A stretch of 64,000 nt of DNA from Syngnathus acus (Eukaryota; Chordata; Actinopteri; Syngnathiformes; Syngnathidae). Numbering within the stretch: position 1 is the first letter of the stretch; each line of letters opens with the position of its first letter. The translations under genes and the position numbers were made by a program. Positions 50,701-63,290 of the stretch are shown here, piece after piece. The notes under the pieces are model-generated. The model saw only the letters and a program-made list of their open reading frames with translations. It was not told the origin of the DNA and searched no databases. The stretch spans positions 3,412,001-3,476,000 of the forward strand of contig NC_051107.1 of assembly GCF_901709675.1 (NCBI RefSeq), written 5' to 3'.

Positions 50701-53700
50701 TATTTGACGCCGCTTGGATGGAAGAGGTGGTAGCGGATGAAGACACCCCGCATTGAGGGTCTACGTGGGGCGAGGCTCCCTGTGACGTGGGCGGAGGTGG
50801 CGTCGGGGCGAGGGGCGGGTGCTGGGAAATTGGGGGGCAGACGCCTTGCACCCTCGCCGTGAGTATGTGACCTTGGGGTACCTGTTGAAAAAGCGTGACT
50901 GGCGTCCCGGTGGGGAGCATGGGGGAGTGCTGCTGAAGCGCAGGTGAAGCGACGACGTTCTGCGGGCTGTGGTTCTGGGAAGCCGGTGCAGATGTCGGAA
51001 TCTGGACGACTGGACCGGACCGGACTTGCTGCTGCTGCGCTACTGCCTGAGTGTTTGGTGGTAACTGCAGAGGCGAGTGCGGGGCCACCGGATGATGGGG
51101 AACAGCTGGGTGGCTTGCACTGGGGGTCTCCTTCGCAATGGCGGTCCCAGACGGCGTCGCGCCACCTACGCTCGGGCCTGGCGGCCGGCCTAGCTGGGGT
51201 GGATTCCCAGGAGGTGTCCCTAACACAAAACATAAACTAGTTTGTTTTTCCTCATTTCCAACTCCAATTACTCCTTCCTTTATCAACTAAATAAAGCTCT
51301 ACCTGGAGGTAGCGCCTGGGGGCCGGCAGGGGCTTCGCTCCGAACTGCAGGAGAGGGCGCTCCACCTGCCGCCTGCTGGTAGTACAGCTGGACGGGCAGC
51401 GGTATTGACCTCCGCCTTATCCCCACCAGGAGGATGTGAACCGGCCCGTTGGATTTGGACTCGTCCTGCCGCCGCATCGTGTGATTGGGGAACACCGTCC
51501 TGTAACGGGCAAGGTAAAAAATTATGTGGAACATTTCACTCTTTTTTTTCCTCATCTTAGGGCAGTAAATAAGACTGACCGCAGACATTTGAGGAAGCCG
51601 GACGAGTTCAAGATGTTACTTCGACCCATTTTGCTGCACGTGGAAAGGTACTCCGAGTACATGTCTGACCTTGACACCGAGCCCTCAGTGTTTGTCTCAA
51701 AGTGTGCATTTAGCCTGTTAAAAAAAAAAGACATTTTGGGCTTAAAAAAACAATTATAAACAGTGTAGTAATTGTGAAGATGACTTACCATTGCAATGTA
51801 AATTTCTCTCCATCGAGTTCAACTATGCCAGGTGGTGTCTGTGCGGACTGAACCGGAGCCCGTGCGGCTGAAGAGCAGAAAAACAAAGCGGTACAAACGT
51901 TTACGCTTGAGTCATAAAAATGTATCGTCGCTGTGCTGATTCAGTTAAACGACAAAAAATGTGAGTTCCCAAATCTGTCCACTAGATGTCACATAAACGA
52001 ATGACTACATTAGTTTGTGACGCAACCAAGTTGTTCTTTTTATGAGTCTCCAGAAAACTTGGCAAACGGTGCAAAAAATTATTGATGGGGAAAAAAAAAA
52101 CAGTCAACTCCTTGATAAACTGGAAGGAATTCAATCTGCATGACTTTGAAATCAGATTATCACAAATCTCATCAAGCTGACATAAAAGGAAAAAAAAAAA
52201 AAGCCTTTTTAATTATTGCGCACCGAAATTCCTCTCGCATGCCGGCATCTGGACTTTAATGAGTAACAGTCAAATAAATCGTCCATATTTTACGTTTATT
52301 TGATTTGAACTGTCATGGTTGGTGTGTGTGAAGGACACTCACTCGTGGCTGTCGCTCCTTGCGCCGCCGCAGGTACCTGCTCGACCAGCTGCGGTCGAAC
52401 TTCGGTCGCCTGTTCTGTATTGGCCTGATGCTCGATTAACCGCACCGCCGTTAGGGCATCGGGTCCAAACGTATGAAGGTCCACAGAGACTAACCTCACC
52501 AGCAGGTCTGCGGAGAGGAAACACGAGTTACATTTGGATTTTTTTCGCCGTCATCCGCTGCCTTACCTATGCTACGGTCCACACAGGCAATCTTGCTGCA
52601 GGGAACCTCCCCGAGCTGAGCCAACAGGTAGAGCACCTCCAACGAGGCCATGAGGAGCATGAGGTCAGGCAGGGTGAGGAGGACCATTACCTCCCTGTAC
52701 GAGTCCTGGTCCACATACTCACAGATGAGCACGCCGTTGTCCTCCGCTTTGCTCAGGTTGCCCAGGATCTCCATGGCTACACGACAAAAAAAAGGAGACC
52801 ACATTCCATACAAGATGTTTATAATAATAAAATCATAGATTTATTATAGAAGAGCAAAAGCGCACCTCTCATTTTGAGGAACCTGTCTCTGGACATTAAG
52901 CATTTGGTGATGGTGTGAAAGATCAAATGGGTCATCCGAAAGTCAACTGGGTCGAGCTGGAGCTGGAAAAAATAAAATAAAATCAGCAAGAGCTCTTGAA
53001 TGAGCATTCCGGTGAAGAAGCAAAGTCGACAGAGATAGGGGAGAGAAAAGAAAACTGACAAATGTTTTCCATAAAGCGGCATTTGCTTTCATTAGCATTC
53101 ATTGACGCGCGATGTCGTCTCGAACAAATGAGCAGCGCGCTTTTAAAAGTGCCCCTCGAGTTCCTGGAGACAAAGCTCTAACTGATTGCATCCAGGGCTC
53201 TTTGCATACATTTTCTAGAAATAGCACTTTGATGAGGAGTTCGTTCCCCGCACAGCAGTAAATTAACATACATAAATCATTCACTAAAGCTCCGGGGAGG
53301 TGTCGAAATAATAGTTTGGCGAGCCTTTCTGCTTGACCGCGTGCGAGAACGTGACCAATCGACTCACCTCGGCGGCCACGTTGCCCAACGTGTCCAGCCC
53401 GAGTTGCCGGAGCGAGATGAGGTTACAGTGGGCGCAGAGCAAAAGGAAGCGCAGGCACGTTCGGTTGGCCGCCAGCAGCTTCACGTTGGCCTCCTCGAAG
53501 GAGAGGTTTCGCAGGATGACGGCCACCTGCAGCACCCGCTGGGCCTCCATGTCGCCGATGCCCAGGTTCCGCGGCGGGTGGAAGAGGCTCTGCCAACGCT
53601 CCGCCACTGAAGTACCATCTGAACAAAAAGGGACGGGAAACATCATGTTGCCATGGTTACGCTTTCATGCAAAATATAATTTCACCCGATTAATCGATTA

Positions 53701-56700
53701 CCTTGTGCTGTACTGTTCTTATCCCAGATCAGCTCCCTGACTTCAGCATCCTGCACCACCTCTTTCCAGAACTGAAAAAAAAAAAAAAAAAACGTTAGCC
53801 TACCAATATTGTGTGGATTTATTTTTTTTAAAAATGATTAAACACGCCAAATCATTACCCTGATAAAATCCCGGGACGTTTTCGCCTTCCAGTCGGTACC
53901 AAAAACCCCGGAGAAGCTGCCTAGCGCTACAAAAAAGAGAGCACGAGATGAACACACATTTATTTCTCCACATCCGACCGAGTTGCTGACGTACAGTCGT
54001 CGAAGACGCCAGTGTGGGCCAGTAGCAAGGTGACCAATTTGGGGTCCTTGTCCAGCTGCATGGCGTGCTTGCTCTCGTTGGAGAGCAGAGTGCAAACGTT
54101 GACGGCAAAGTCCACTTCGTTGGGCAGGCCCGAGAGGAGAGACAGCACCAGTTTGTTGTAGTCGCACGGCGGGATAAATTCAGTAGACAGCCCGTAGCTT
54201 TGGCGAAGATAGTCTGAGGAGAAAAGTTCCCAGTTACTTTCCTGATCCAAGTTTAATGGTACCCCTTTCAACAACAACAAAAAATACAAGTTCACAGGTC
54301 GGCAAGTTTCTAAGCGGCAAACAAAACGCAGTCGAGCCCCCCCCCCCCATTTTTTTTTTCCTTTAAGCCGCAGAGGACATCTAAAGGAACCGATCGAGTC
54401 GACTTTGCGCATTTACATATTAGCAACAGAGGGCGAGATTTTATCAGCGGTTATTATTTAGCCGCCTCGGCTTCAAAGAAAGCCTTTTTCTCGATTTACA
54501 TTCGAGCAAACGTGCCAGGGATGGTAATCGTTGGCGCGGGGGGGGGGGGGGGGAGAAAAAAATAACCGTTAATGTAAATCATCGGAGTTCCTTTTACGGT
54601 TACAAGCGCTCCGTTCAATTTCTGCGACTTGCCGTTTGGACCCCTGAACACCTGCATCGGGGGTCGGGACAAAAGAGGGACTGTACGACAAGGTTCTAGT
54701 AAGGCTGCCGCGGGGGCTACGACCAAAATAGAAATCCGTTTGTGTGACTGTCATTCGTGGTTTAACGCAATGGCGGCAAAAAAAAAAAAAAAAAAAAAAA
54801 GTGGGCCAACTGTTACACTGACATCTGACACCTCTTTTTTTTTTTTTTTTTTTTTTAAACACCTGGAGGAGAACAAAAAAAAGACATTGCTGTGTAGAAA
54901 TTAAAATCTGGATGGCCGTTAGTTGGAAATATGTTCTATTTTTTCAGTTGCATCTTTTTCCCTGCTTCTGAGAAAAAAAAAAGTGAGGATTAACCTTTTT
55001 TTTCAAGTTTGTTCACACACAAATGAGATTTTTAATCCAGCTACCTGATGCATAAAATACCACGCTAGCCCAGTGACGGACGCTAAGCTCGATTTAGCTT
55101 GCTAAGCATGGAAAAGGGGAAAACCCTCTTGAGAGGGCGTCGGGCTTACCTGAGACAACATGCTGCTGGTAGTTGTAAGACGTGGGAATGGCGCCAACTG
55201 GAAGAAAGGTCTTGGTGTTCCCCGGCTGCGCTTCGTCATCGTCCTCGCCAAAGTGGTGGACCCGCTCATACTTTTCCAAGTATCTGCGCACAAAAAAAGA
55301 AAGTGGTGAGAGAAGTGTACCCTGTTGCACTCCGAGCCTGAGTGGCTAAGGGAGGGAGAAAAGAATAAAAATAAATAAGATTAAATACAAAAAAAGATTC
55401 TAAGAAAAAAGAAAAAAACAATAAAAACCTAACCTGAACAGGATTTTTTTTTAAAATAAATATTCACACCCAGCAAAATGATTAATTATTTAAACTAGCT
55501 CTGACTTGCGGTCTTTTAAATGTTCACTATGACAAAATTTCACCAAACAAGTGTAAACATAAATCACAAAGTCATAAATCAGATTACAATAAATGAACAC
55601 AAACAAATCTGTGGCTTTATCCCGTCAACGTTTCATAAAACAATCTGCAAACATGGACAGTGCTGAAATGAGACACTAGATAAATAAATGAATAAATCTC
55701 AACACCCTTTGCAATTTCACGGAAAGAATGCAATTTCCAAACTTGGCAAATCCTTCCCCGGCGATAAGGCAACACGTCTTGGGTCATAGCAAGCCGCACG
55801 AAATACCTCCGCGGTGAGCGTGTGGCCGTGAGTCACCGAGCGAGCCAGCCGGCGGCTGTTGGTGAATGAAGCCCTCGCTTGTTCATCACGGTGGAGGTAA
55901 TCCCCCGTCCGCTGGCTGCCGGGTGACACGCTCGGCTATAAATACACGGCCGCTCGTGGAGAGGGAGGAGGGAGGGAACGAGGCGAGCGGGAGAGATAGG
56001 GTGCAACGTCATCAACCGCTGTCTGGCCAAAAGCAGATAATGACTATACATGGGTGGGAGCCTTTTTTTTTTTTTTTTTTTTTAAGCGAGAGGGGCTCCA
56101 TACCTCTTTCTAGTGCATTCATGATGACAGAAAAATCTATTTTGTAGGTGTTTGATGTGCACACTACATTTTGGTTGAACCACTCCACTGATTTGAATGA
56201 TTTAGGGTGAAGGGTCAAAAACAGGAAACGTGAGCTTCGCACCCTGCTCCTGATCAAAGAGGCTAACAGGAAGCTTGGCCGAGAGACTGAAGATCGTATC
56301 GCCTCGATTCCGTCAGAGAGGTGTGCATCGAGACTCTTGAACGATTTTGTGGTATCGTCAAGTGGCGCAGTGGGAGGGGGGGGCACACAAACGCTCCCAC
56401 CACCTGGTTGCACAGCAGCATCATAAAAATTTAGCTAGTTAACTTTTTTTTTTTTAAACTAGTATTTTTCTGCTTGTTTTTCCTGCCCAAAAAAATTCTA
56501 ATAACCAAAACAAAGTCTGGGTTTGATTGCCCTATTGCCCCTGGTGTGTTTGGGTGCACTGCCCCCTGCTGGAAGTGGATGATGGCATGCAAAATTTAAA
56601 AAAAAGTCTTGGCAATAATCCCAGCATGAGTTTCAAGCGTAACGTTTTCAACTATAGATGATTGACAGCAAAGAGTCAAACTGTAAAGACAGTATTTGGC

Positions 56701-59700
56701 ACGGCCGTAATCGATCTGAAAATAAAAAAACATTCCTCCGAGGACTCAAATAGTGATGCTCGAAATGCAGCCGCCACGGCTTCGACTGATAATGTATGAC
56801 AGGAGCATAACACATGGAAAGGTCAGCGCAATAATACCGTTCAAATTTTTTCACAGCTGCAAACATCTGCATCGGAGCGAGCGTGCGTCTAAAAAGGCTT
56901 TTCAAAACGATGCCAGTTCCTCTGCAGCACTGAGGAAGGAACAGTGATTGTTGTCAGGGGGGGGGGGATTTTTTTTTTCTTTTTTTAAGAGCCCAAAGCT
57001 GGTGCATGTTGTCAGACATAAGAGCAAACGCTGACAAATGCCTTTTCTAAAAATGCTCCTTTGCCTTCCATACAGTCCGATTTGAAACCAGGCTGAATCA
57101 CAACAGATTTATTGCGATTGTTTATTAAAAGCTCCGGCCCCGAACAAAAACTCTCCGCTGATGATTTGCGATTTTAGCCGTAGCGACAAAACGCGGCAAC
57201 CCGAGCTCCGCTGTCGAGTTCAAGGCAGATGCGTCAATCTTCCGGCCGGCGAGGAGACGAGAAGAAGAGATGAGGCTGTCAGTGGAGGCTGACACCGCCG
57301 GCGGGCAGGTCAAAATACAAAAGTCTTAAAAGCCCTCGGGTTGTCCGTGATGGATCGCTCTTGAGCTCCACTCGCCGGACGGGGTCTGGTCTTTATCCGG
57401 AACTGGTCTACCTACAATCTTTGTCGATGGACTTAAAAAAACTAATGCAACAGAGCGAGCGAGCGCTTCCTCGAAGTCGGTCGCTGCCCTCTGGGCGCTC
57501 TTGCCGAGGAAGCGGCGGTGAGAGCAAACTGAGGTTACGCTCGCGCCACCTGACTTGTCAAGTTTACATTTGGGAGACACCACGAGCTCCCCCCCCCCCC
57601 GACATGTTTTATTAATTCTCTCACGAAGGTGTGTCTGGATGATTGAGGGGAGGTTTCGCTAAAAATCTAGACGCGAGGGTGGGGAACTTGCTTGCTTGAA
57701 TCTCCTCCCAAAAAAAAAATATAATCATGCGAAAAGAATTACCGAGGACATGTGAACTGAAATATGTCCATAACAGTTTTAGCCAAAGCCATCAAACCAA
57801 ATCAGTTCTCAGAGTGGTGAGCTACTCTGCAGCTGCTGCAGGGTAAAAAAAAAAAAAAAAAAAAAAAAATCACAGGGGAGAGAACAGATTGGTCCAAATA
57901 AAACCAGCATATAGCAGAGTTTGCATTTGCAATGTTATACAGTAATACTTTTAAAAACAATCATTAAAAAATCATGGCTTGCGCTTATTCTGCCGCAGCT
58001 TGGATGAGGTTTTTATTAGGCCTTTAAAACAAGCGGCTCTGGTGGGAAATTTTATTCGGGAGGGGGGGTGTTCCCACATCGCTCTTCTGTCTCTTGCTCT
58101 TTAATTTGGATGATGAACCCGAAACGACCCCGTCCGATAAAACGCCAGCTTTTCTCATATATATTTTTTTTTAGATAGAAAATACTTTCCATCCTTTTTG
58201 ATGCTGGCAAACAACACAAAAAAACTTCCTGTGGGCCGACCTGGAAGAAGGCCAACGGGAAACCTTCACCCTGCGCCGATTACATTTTAAAAAAAAGGTA
58301 AGAGGAAAATATAATTTCCCCTTTCATCCAATAAGCGATTTCACGCAGTCAGCAAAAACGCGGCGGCGCTCGCTCGCCTGCGACATCCACCGCGGCAAAC
58401 TTCCTTTGATAAAAATCAACAAATTAGTTCCAACGGCTGTTGTGACACGCAGAGTGATATATTCCGCATGCCGCCTCCCCTCAGCTGTCAGCCTGCTCCC
58501 TATTTCACCAGCACCACCGAGTCTTTTAGAACCGACATAATTTGAGAAATGACTTTACTCCCGTGGTCAGCCAAGTTTTCTTATTGTTTCAAATCGGTCG
58601 TTTTAAAAACACCGCCGGAACCGTTCAGCAAAAAGTGGAATCCTGCATATTTACCGAGCCTACGAGTTCAACGGCTTCCCGCAAGAGGCTGGCAACTAGC
58701 ACAACAGACAGTCTTGTCATCCGCCTTTCTGCCAAGTTATATGTTCTGCTCTTCACACCAGACCCCCAGAAAAAAAAAAAAAAAGACGTTTGTCTCGGCA
58801 ATAAAACCTGACGGGGATCCATCTGTGGCGCTTAAAAGGAACTGAGAGCATCTACCGCAAAACGAGGGGGGGGGGAGAAAAAAGCTGTCAGCTTGGCCAC
58901 CTTTGCAGCGTAGAAATAGTCGCAAAAGTGGATTTTCTAACAAACCGCCGCTTATGACAGGAACTAACACTAGATATGACGAAAGCTCAAGATGCTCCGA
59001 AGAGCCAGACTCCCCATCACTTGCAGCTGACTCGGAGCGCTGCAGCTTGAAACCAAAACAATAGCGGAAAAAGCAAAAAAATGGCCACGTTATAAAGGGG
59101 AATCCAAAAATGCATGATTCTTTCTTCCCCCAAAAGGTTCCGTGAAGTCACAACACAAAGTCACCAATTCCAAACAAATGGGAGGAGAAGAAAACCGCCT
59201 GTTGATTGCATCCTAACACTTGTAAACACTTCCCACATGCTGCCTGGGAGGCACAGAGTTGCTACTCACCGAAGGTAGTACTGTTTTAAAGCGAATGCAG
59301 CGTTGGAGCAACTCCTCGGAAAATTAAACTCTTCCCCGAGTTCATTCCATTGGTTTTTGTCAGACACCTGCAAAGGAGAGAAAAATGAGATGTTAGAGGA
59401 AAGCCAAAATATAATAAAAGCAATTGGAGAGAGCGGCAACATTGGAACCATCTGGTTTTCTATCTACAGGTTTTCCCCCCTCCCCATAAGTAATGTTGAA
59501 AATCAATAACCTTGTAAAATACGGTTTAACCGAGGTGTAAATAACGACGCGAATAAACACACGAGAATGCCGCAAATGTGTGCATCGCAACGCATTTATT
59601 TACATTTGACACATTAGTGTGTGTACAAGTGTTGGAAGACTTAACGTTTTCAGTTGAAGCTAGTTAGCAACACGGCTAACAGGCTAAGTTGACTTTTCCC

Positions 59701-60551
59701 ACGCTAGCTTGACACGAAAACGACGCTAAACTCCCAACAAACTGTGCCCACGGAGAGGGAGAATGCATTAGTTGTCGGTAAGGCGTTTATTCGGGGTTCG
59801 GTGCGGTGCCGTTGACAGTATTCACTATGCGGGCCTACGAGGCCTGTATTTTGCGAGCAGCCATGAAGCCGAGGAAAATGGCGAGGAAAGAGAGAAGGCT
59901 TTCCCCGGCTAGTGGAGCGCCGAGCAGGCGGACCGGCAGCACGGTTCGGCCTCCGTGGGCTTTTCCGTGTGGCGATAATCGATGTTAAACGTGCCCGCTA
60001 ATTTTGAGTGGCTCCAGAGTGCGCTCTGGCTCGCAGCGCTCGCCACTCAATGGAAAGCGCACAACAACACAAGGCAGCACATTGCAATAGATGGCAAACT
60101 AGCACAAGGCCAACACCGATCCACTATCGGGGCTGTCTGCTTTGGGGGGGATCCACTCGTCCCAAGCTGCCCCACACGGGAGTCGCAGAGCGGTCCACAA
60201 GCCGCACCGAGCGGGGTGGAAAAATATCCACTTTGGGTTCCCCACTCACCTTAGCAAATCCACCTAAAGAGACGACTCTGTAATAGAGAGCGGTCAGATC
60301 CAGCTCTTTTCCACCCACGATAGGAATCTTCTTGAACGGCGATCTGGGGAGATAAACGAGCACGAATGTCTCTCAATAACACTTCGGCGCAAGTCAGAGT
60401 GCGGTTCGATGTGAACCGAAAGTTGCATTTGGTGTAAATAAAGGCGCCCGAAATCTCACCCTCTGCTTTGGTGAAATTGCCGCAGCTCGTCCAGGAAAGC
60501 CTGTCCCTTCCTTCGCTGATCTGGAAGATTTTTCCCCGTCGAATTTGCCAT
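47755..60551 (-). CDS. arid2: AT-rich interaction domain protein 2 (BAF200, PBAF subunit)
   Basis: Coding exons, 5' to 3': 60551-60460, 60343-60250, 59367-59270, 55283-55150, 54213-53995, 53926-53859, 53771-53702, 53618-53368, 52962-52866, 52776-52567, 52507-52343, 51867-51789, 51714-51580, 51499-51303, 51219-49016, 48779-48649, 48586-48448, 48374-48289, 48218-48092, 48027-47936, 47866-47755. All are in phase, giving 1599 aa (human 1835). The protein is the DNA-binding subunit that defines the PBAF SWI/SNF remodeller in the nucleus. Seen: an ARID at about 14-105 ([37 protein letters not shown]); an armadillo-like region at about 150-490; an RFX-type winged helix at about 510-590; a Pro/Gln/Ser-rich middle encoded mostly by one 2.2-kb exon; two C2H2 fingers at about 1405-1465 (CLWQSC..HAATQH, CQWEGC..HLQDKHC); and a conserved tail with [20 protein letters not shown]. 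The start MANSTGK matches human. Confidence 0.96.
54538..54553 (+). repeat. Uninterrupted G16 tract
   Basis: Sixteen consecutive G residues lie in the arid2 intron between coding exons 4 and 5. On the transcribed RNA this is a C tract, while the plus DNA strand could form a quadruplex. Sequencing error in the length is possible. Confidence 0.8.
55284..59269 (-). other. arid2: Longest arid2 intron (about 4 kb)
   Basis: This separates the exon ending FALKQYYLR from the one starting RYLEKYERV. It contains long A/T homopolymers (A-run at about 57846-57869), a minus-strand CTCF-like motif (CCAGCAGGGGGCAGT, 56558-56572) and no recognisable exon. A long intron at this point in the gene would be a usual place for transcriptional enhancers. 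Confidence 0.7.
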
Positions 60552-60980
60552 TGTTTTTGCATGCAAAAACGGTTAAAGCCCACTTCGGTTGCTTCCTAAG
60601 ACACCAACGATCCCATACTCCGCCGGCGCTCAGTCATTCGCGAAGCGGAGTGTTTAAAAAGTTAAAGAAATAGCTGGTAGCAAGAAGAGCGGCAGCTCGC
60701 TAATAAAGACTGATGCACACAGCGAGCGAACCCGATTCAAACCCGGACTAAGTTCCGAACGAACAGTCCCAAATACGAGCGACCTACCGGCGGATTAGGC
60801 GCGCCATAGCGGGACGTGTTCGATTAATGCTTTTTGGTCGCGGTTGTATTCGTTTGGAGTGGTTTGACAGTGTGGTACGGACGCGGCTCCGAGGCTATCG
60901 CACACACTGTAGAGCGGCAGAGGGATCCTGTTCTCAGACAAAAAGATGAGAAGGCCGCGGAGGCCAGCCTACCGTGCGTG

Positions 60981-60995
60981 CAGCGCCCTCTGTGG
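60981..60995 (-). promoter_or_regulatory. CTCF-like motif upstream of arid2
   Basis: The minus strand reads CCACAGAGGGCGCTG, a close CTCF core match, about 430 bp upstream of the arid2 start codon. It may mark the promoter boundary. Confidence 0.5.
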
Positions 60996-61099
60996 TCGAT
61001 CCCCGCCACTGCCACCGTCCGTCCAAACCAGAGCGGCTGCTGCTGGAACAATAGACTGTTTTCTTTTTCACAAACCGTCTGACAAATTGTCTGATTTAA

Positions 61100-62100
61100 A
61101 AAAAAAAAAAAAAAAACGGGTCAGGAGATATTTGGGGGTAGGGTATAGCACTAATTAACGCGGGATCTTGTTATTGCAAAAGCCATTATGATGGTGAATA
61201 TATTTACAGTCAGACACCCAGTTCAGATTGAAAACTACAGATAAACTTTACCCTCCCTCCCAAAACATATTGTACTCGTAAACATCATACGAGGGAAAAG
61301 GATAAGACACTAACAGAATCTATGAAAAAAATAATATTTTTCTTTGTAGATATCCTAATCCTTAAAAACTCAAGATAAACAGTGTCAAAAAGTATCATAC
61401 TTGTAAATATACAGTACAGTTGTTATTGCATTATTCTAAACAAATGTTAGTTTTTGTCCCACTCTTAGACATAATAATTTAAGAAAACAAGACAAAAGCA
61501 GATAAGATATGGAAAAGATTGCAAGTCATCACCTCTATAAACACTGCAATATTAATTAATAGTTGTATTTGACTAATTAAAACTGTTTGGGGATATATAT
61601 TAAAAAACTTGTAGTATGTGGCCAAAAAATGCATGCAACCAAGAATAAATCGGAGGTTTGTTTATGACATGTCATCTTACCAGGTAGCATTTCACTCGTT
61701 TTCTTCATCAACTAGTTAAAATGCATTGCTTGTTAACGAGATTGGTTAAACCATAATGTTATGCGTTGTAAAAACGCAAATTTTAAAGTATCCGTGTTTT
61801 TAGGCTTGCTCTTTGTTTGAAGAATTATTTCCAAGTCAAATTTGCAATTCCGGTCTAATTAACTAATATATTCCATAATTCCAATTACTTTGTTTTGCTT
61901 CTTCAAACTCTGTTTTTGCAATGTAAATCGCCTACTGATTTTCGTTATTGCAAAAGCAAGTGGTTATTAAGTATAACTTATGTTTTGCACCTTCGTGACC
62001 CTCCTAAAACTTTCATCGTTGCTTGACCCCCCACCCCGCGACCCCTTTTGAGTGTAACTGCCAAATGTTATCTTCTTGACAGGGTTACATTCAACCATTA
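61100..62100. other. AT-rich intergenic stretch upstream of arid2
   Basis: No gene, RNA or repeat was recognised. Homopolymers and AT-rich sequence dominate. Confidence 0.6.
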
Positions 62101-62145
62101 CGCGTACCCCCTTTACTCAATGAAAAAAAAAAAACCTGTCACAAA

Positions 62146-62358
62146 ATGGCGGAGACGGACGTTAACAGACCCCATTTTGAAGATTTGACAAGCATGCGGT
62201 GGGGAAATATGTGTTTGAATTGCGTGCCACCTTCGGCGGCACGTCTTTTTTTTTTATTTAGCAGAGCGCACCGGAGTTCACCTCGGCCGCCGCCCGTTTG
62301 GACAACCCACGCCCGTCAACCGAATTCGGAGCTCATGAGTTCGCCGCTAGCTAGTTAG
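62146..62358 (+). other. Possible first exon of an unidentified plus-strand gene
   Basis: AAAATGGCGGAGACGG provides a good initiation context for an open frame starting MAETDVNRPHFEDL, about 1.6 kb from and divergent to arid2. The product is not recognised, the frame closes after 70 codons and no clear splice donor was picked. It may instead be untranslated leader or chance. Confidence 0.2.
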
Positions 62359-63199
62359 CATGGTAGCTTAGCGTCCCAAGCTAACTTGACGAGGATACTA
62401 CCGAGCCGCTGTGAGGACATTGGGATAATCCTATTAGCTGCTAACTAGTGTTATCTACAAGTGTATTAATGTTAGTAATGGATGAATAGTTAGTAACGCC
62501 TCGAAACGCCGTTTAGTAGCAATACAATGTTGTAGCATCGCCTTGACGCTATTTGTACCACAGTCTTTCCCTCTGCTAACGCATAAAAAAAAATCAATAT
62601 TATGGTTACTATATTCAGTTAATTCAAAAAATCATAGACTAACGTTTTTATTTATTTGTTGAGGTAAACATCACGTTAATAGTCGAGCTAATAATGTACG
62701 CTAATGTAATTACAGTGCAAGATAACATGCTAGTTATTCGATATTTTTTCACGTTCTTTCAATATCAACGTTGACATTTAGTTAAGGCGACCCTGCCGGG
62801 ATTAACACAATAATAACAGAATGGGAAGTTTTTGTTAGTTATAATCAAACAACAAACGTATTAGCAATACAGGCTACAGGCTAACGTTAGCTCATTGTAC
62901 TGTAACATGCAAGCAGGTGAATTTGTGTAAAATCAGATAATAAAACACTTGAAGCGCAGATCAGAGTTCTTACGTTTGATTAACTTGATAGTTAAGCATA
63001 CATATTTTTCGTCATTTGGTCTTTGTTGACATGACTGTCAGAGCGTGATGTAGGTCAACTAGTTAACCCAAGTTCATAACTGACATATGTATAGAACTGT
63101 ACACATCATTTGGCTGCATTGATCTATCACCGTGGAAAAAACATTAAACGAACTGTACTGTTTGTCTATAATTTGTCAATTCGATTCCTCCCTTTACAG

Positions 63200-63290
63200 G
63201 AAATGAATGTGTTTACTGTACCTACTTTTAGATACAACATAATATCTGCAAGGAAATTGAAGTTTTGTACTGGAGCTCATCATGTGACTT
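63200..63290 (+). CDS. Unidentified internal exon upstream of arid2
   Basis: The 91-bp segment is framed by a strong acceptor (CCTCCCTTTACAG) and a strong donor (ACTT/GTAAGTAA). Only one frame is open; it includes MNVFTVPTFRYNIISARKL and ends in phase 1. A possible next exon begins at 63981 after TTTTTATGTCAG, and joining would keep the frame open to the window edge. I do not recognise the protein; it could also be a 5'-UTR exon. It is transcribed divergently from arid2 and runs out of the window. Confidence 0.35.

Noticed and set aside
49856-50707. 283-codon plus-strand open frame
   Set aside because: It lies wholly antisense to the large arid2 exon and mirrors its Pro/Gln-rich composition; no domain and no splice context.
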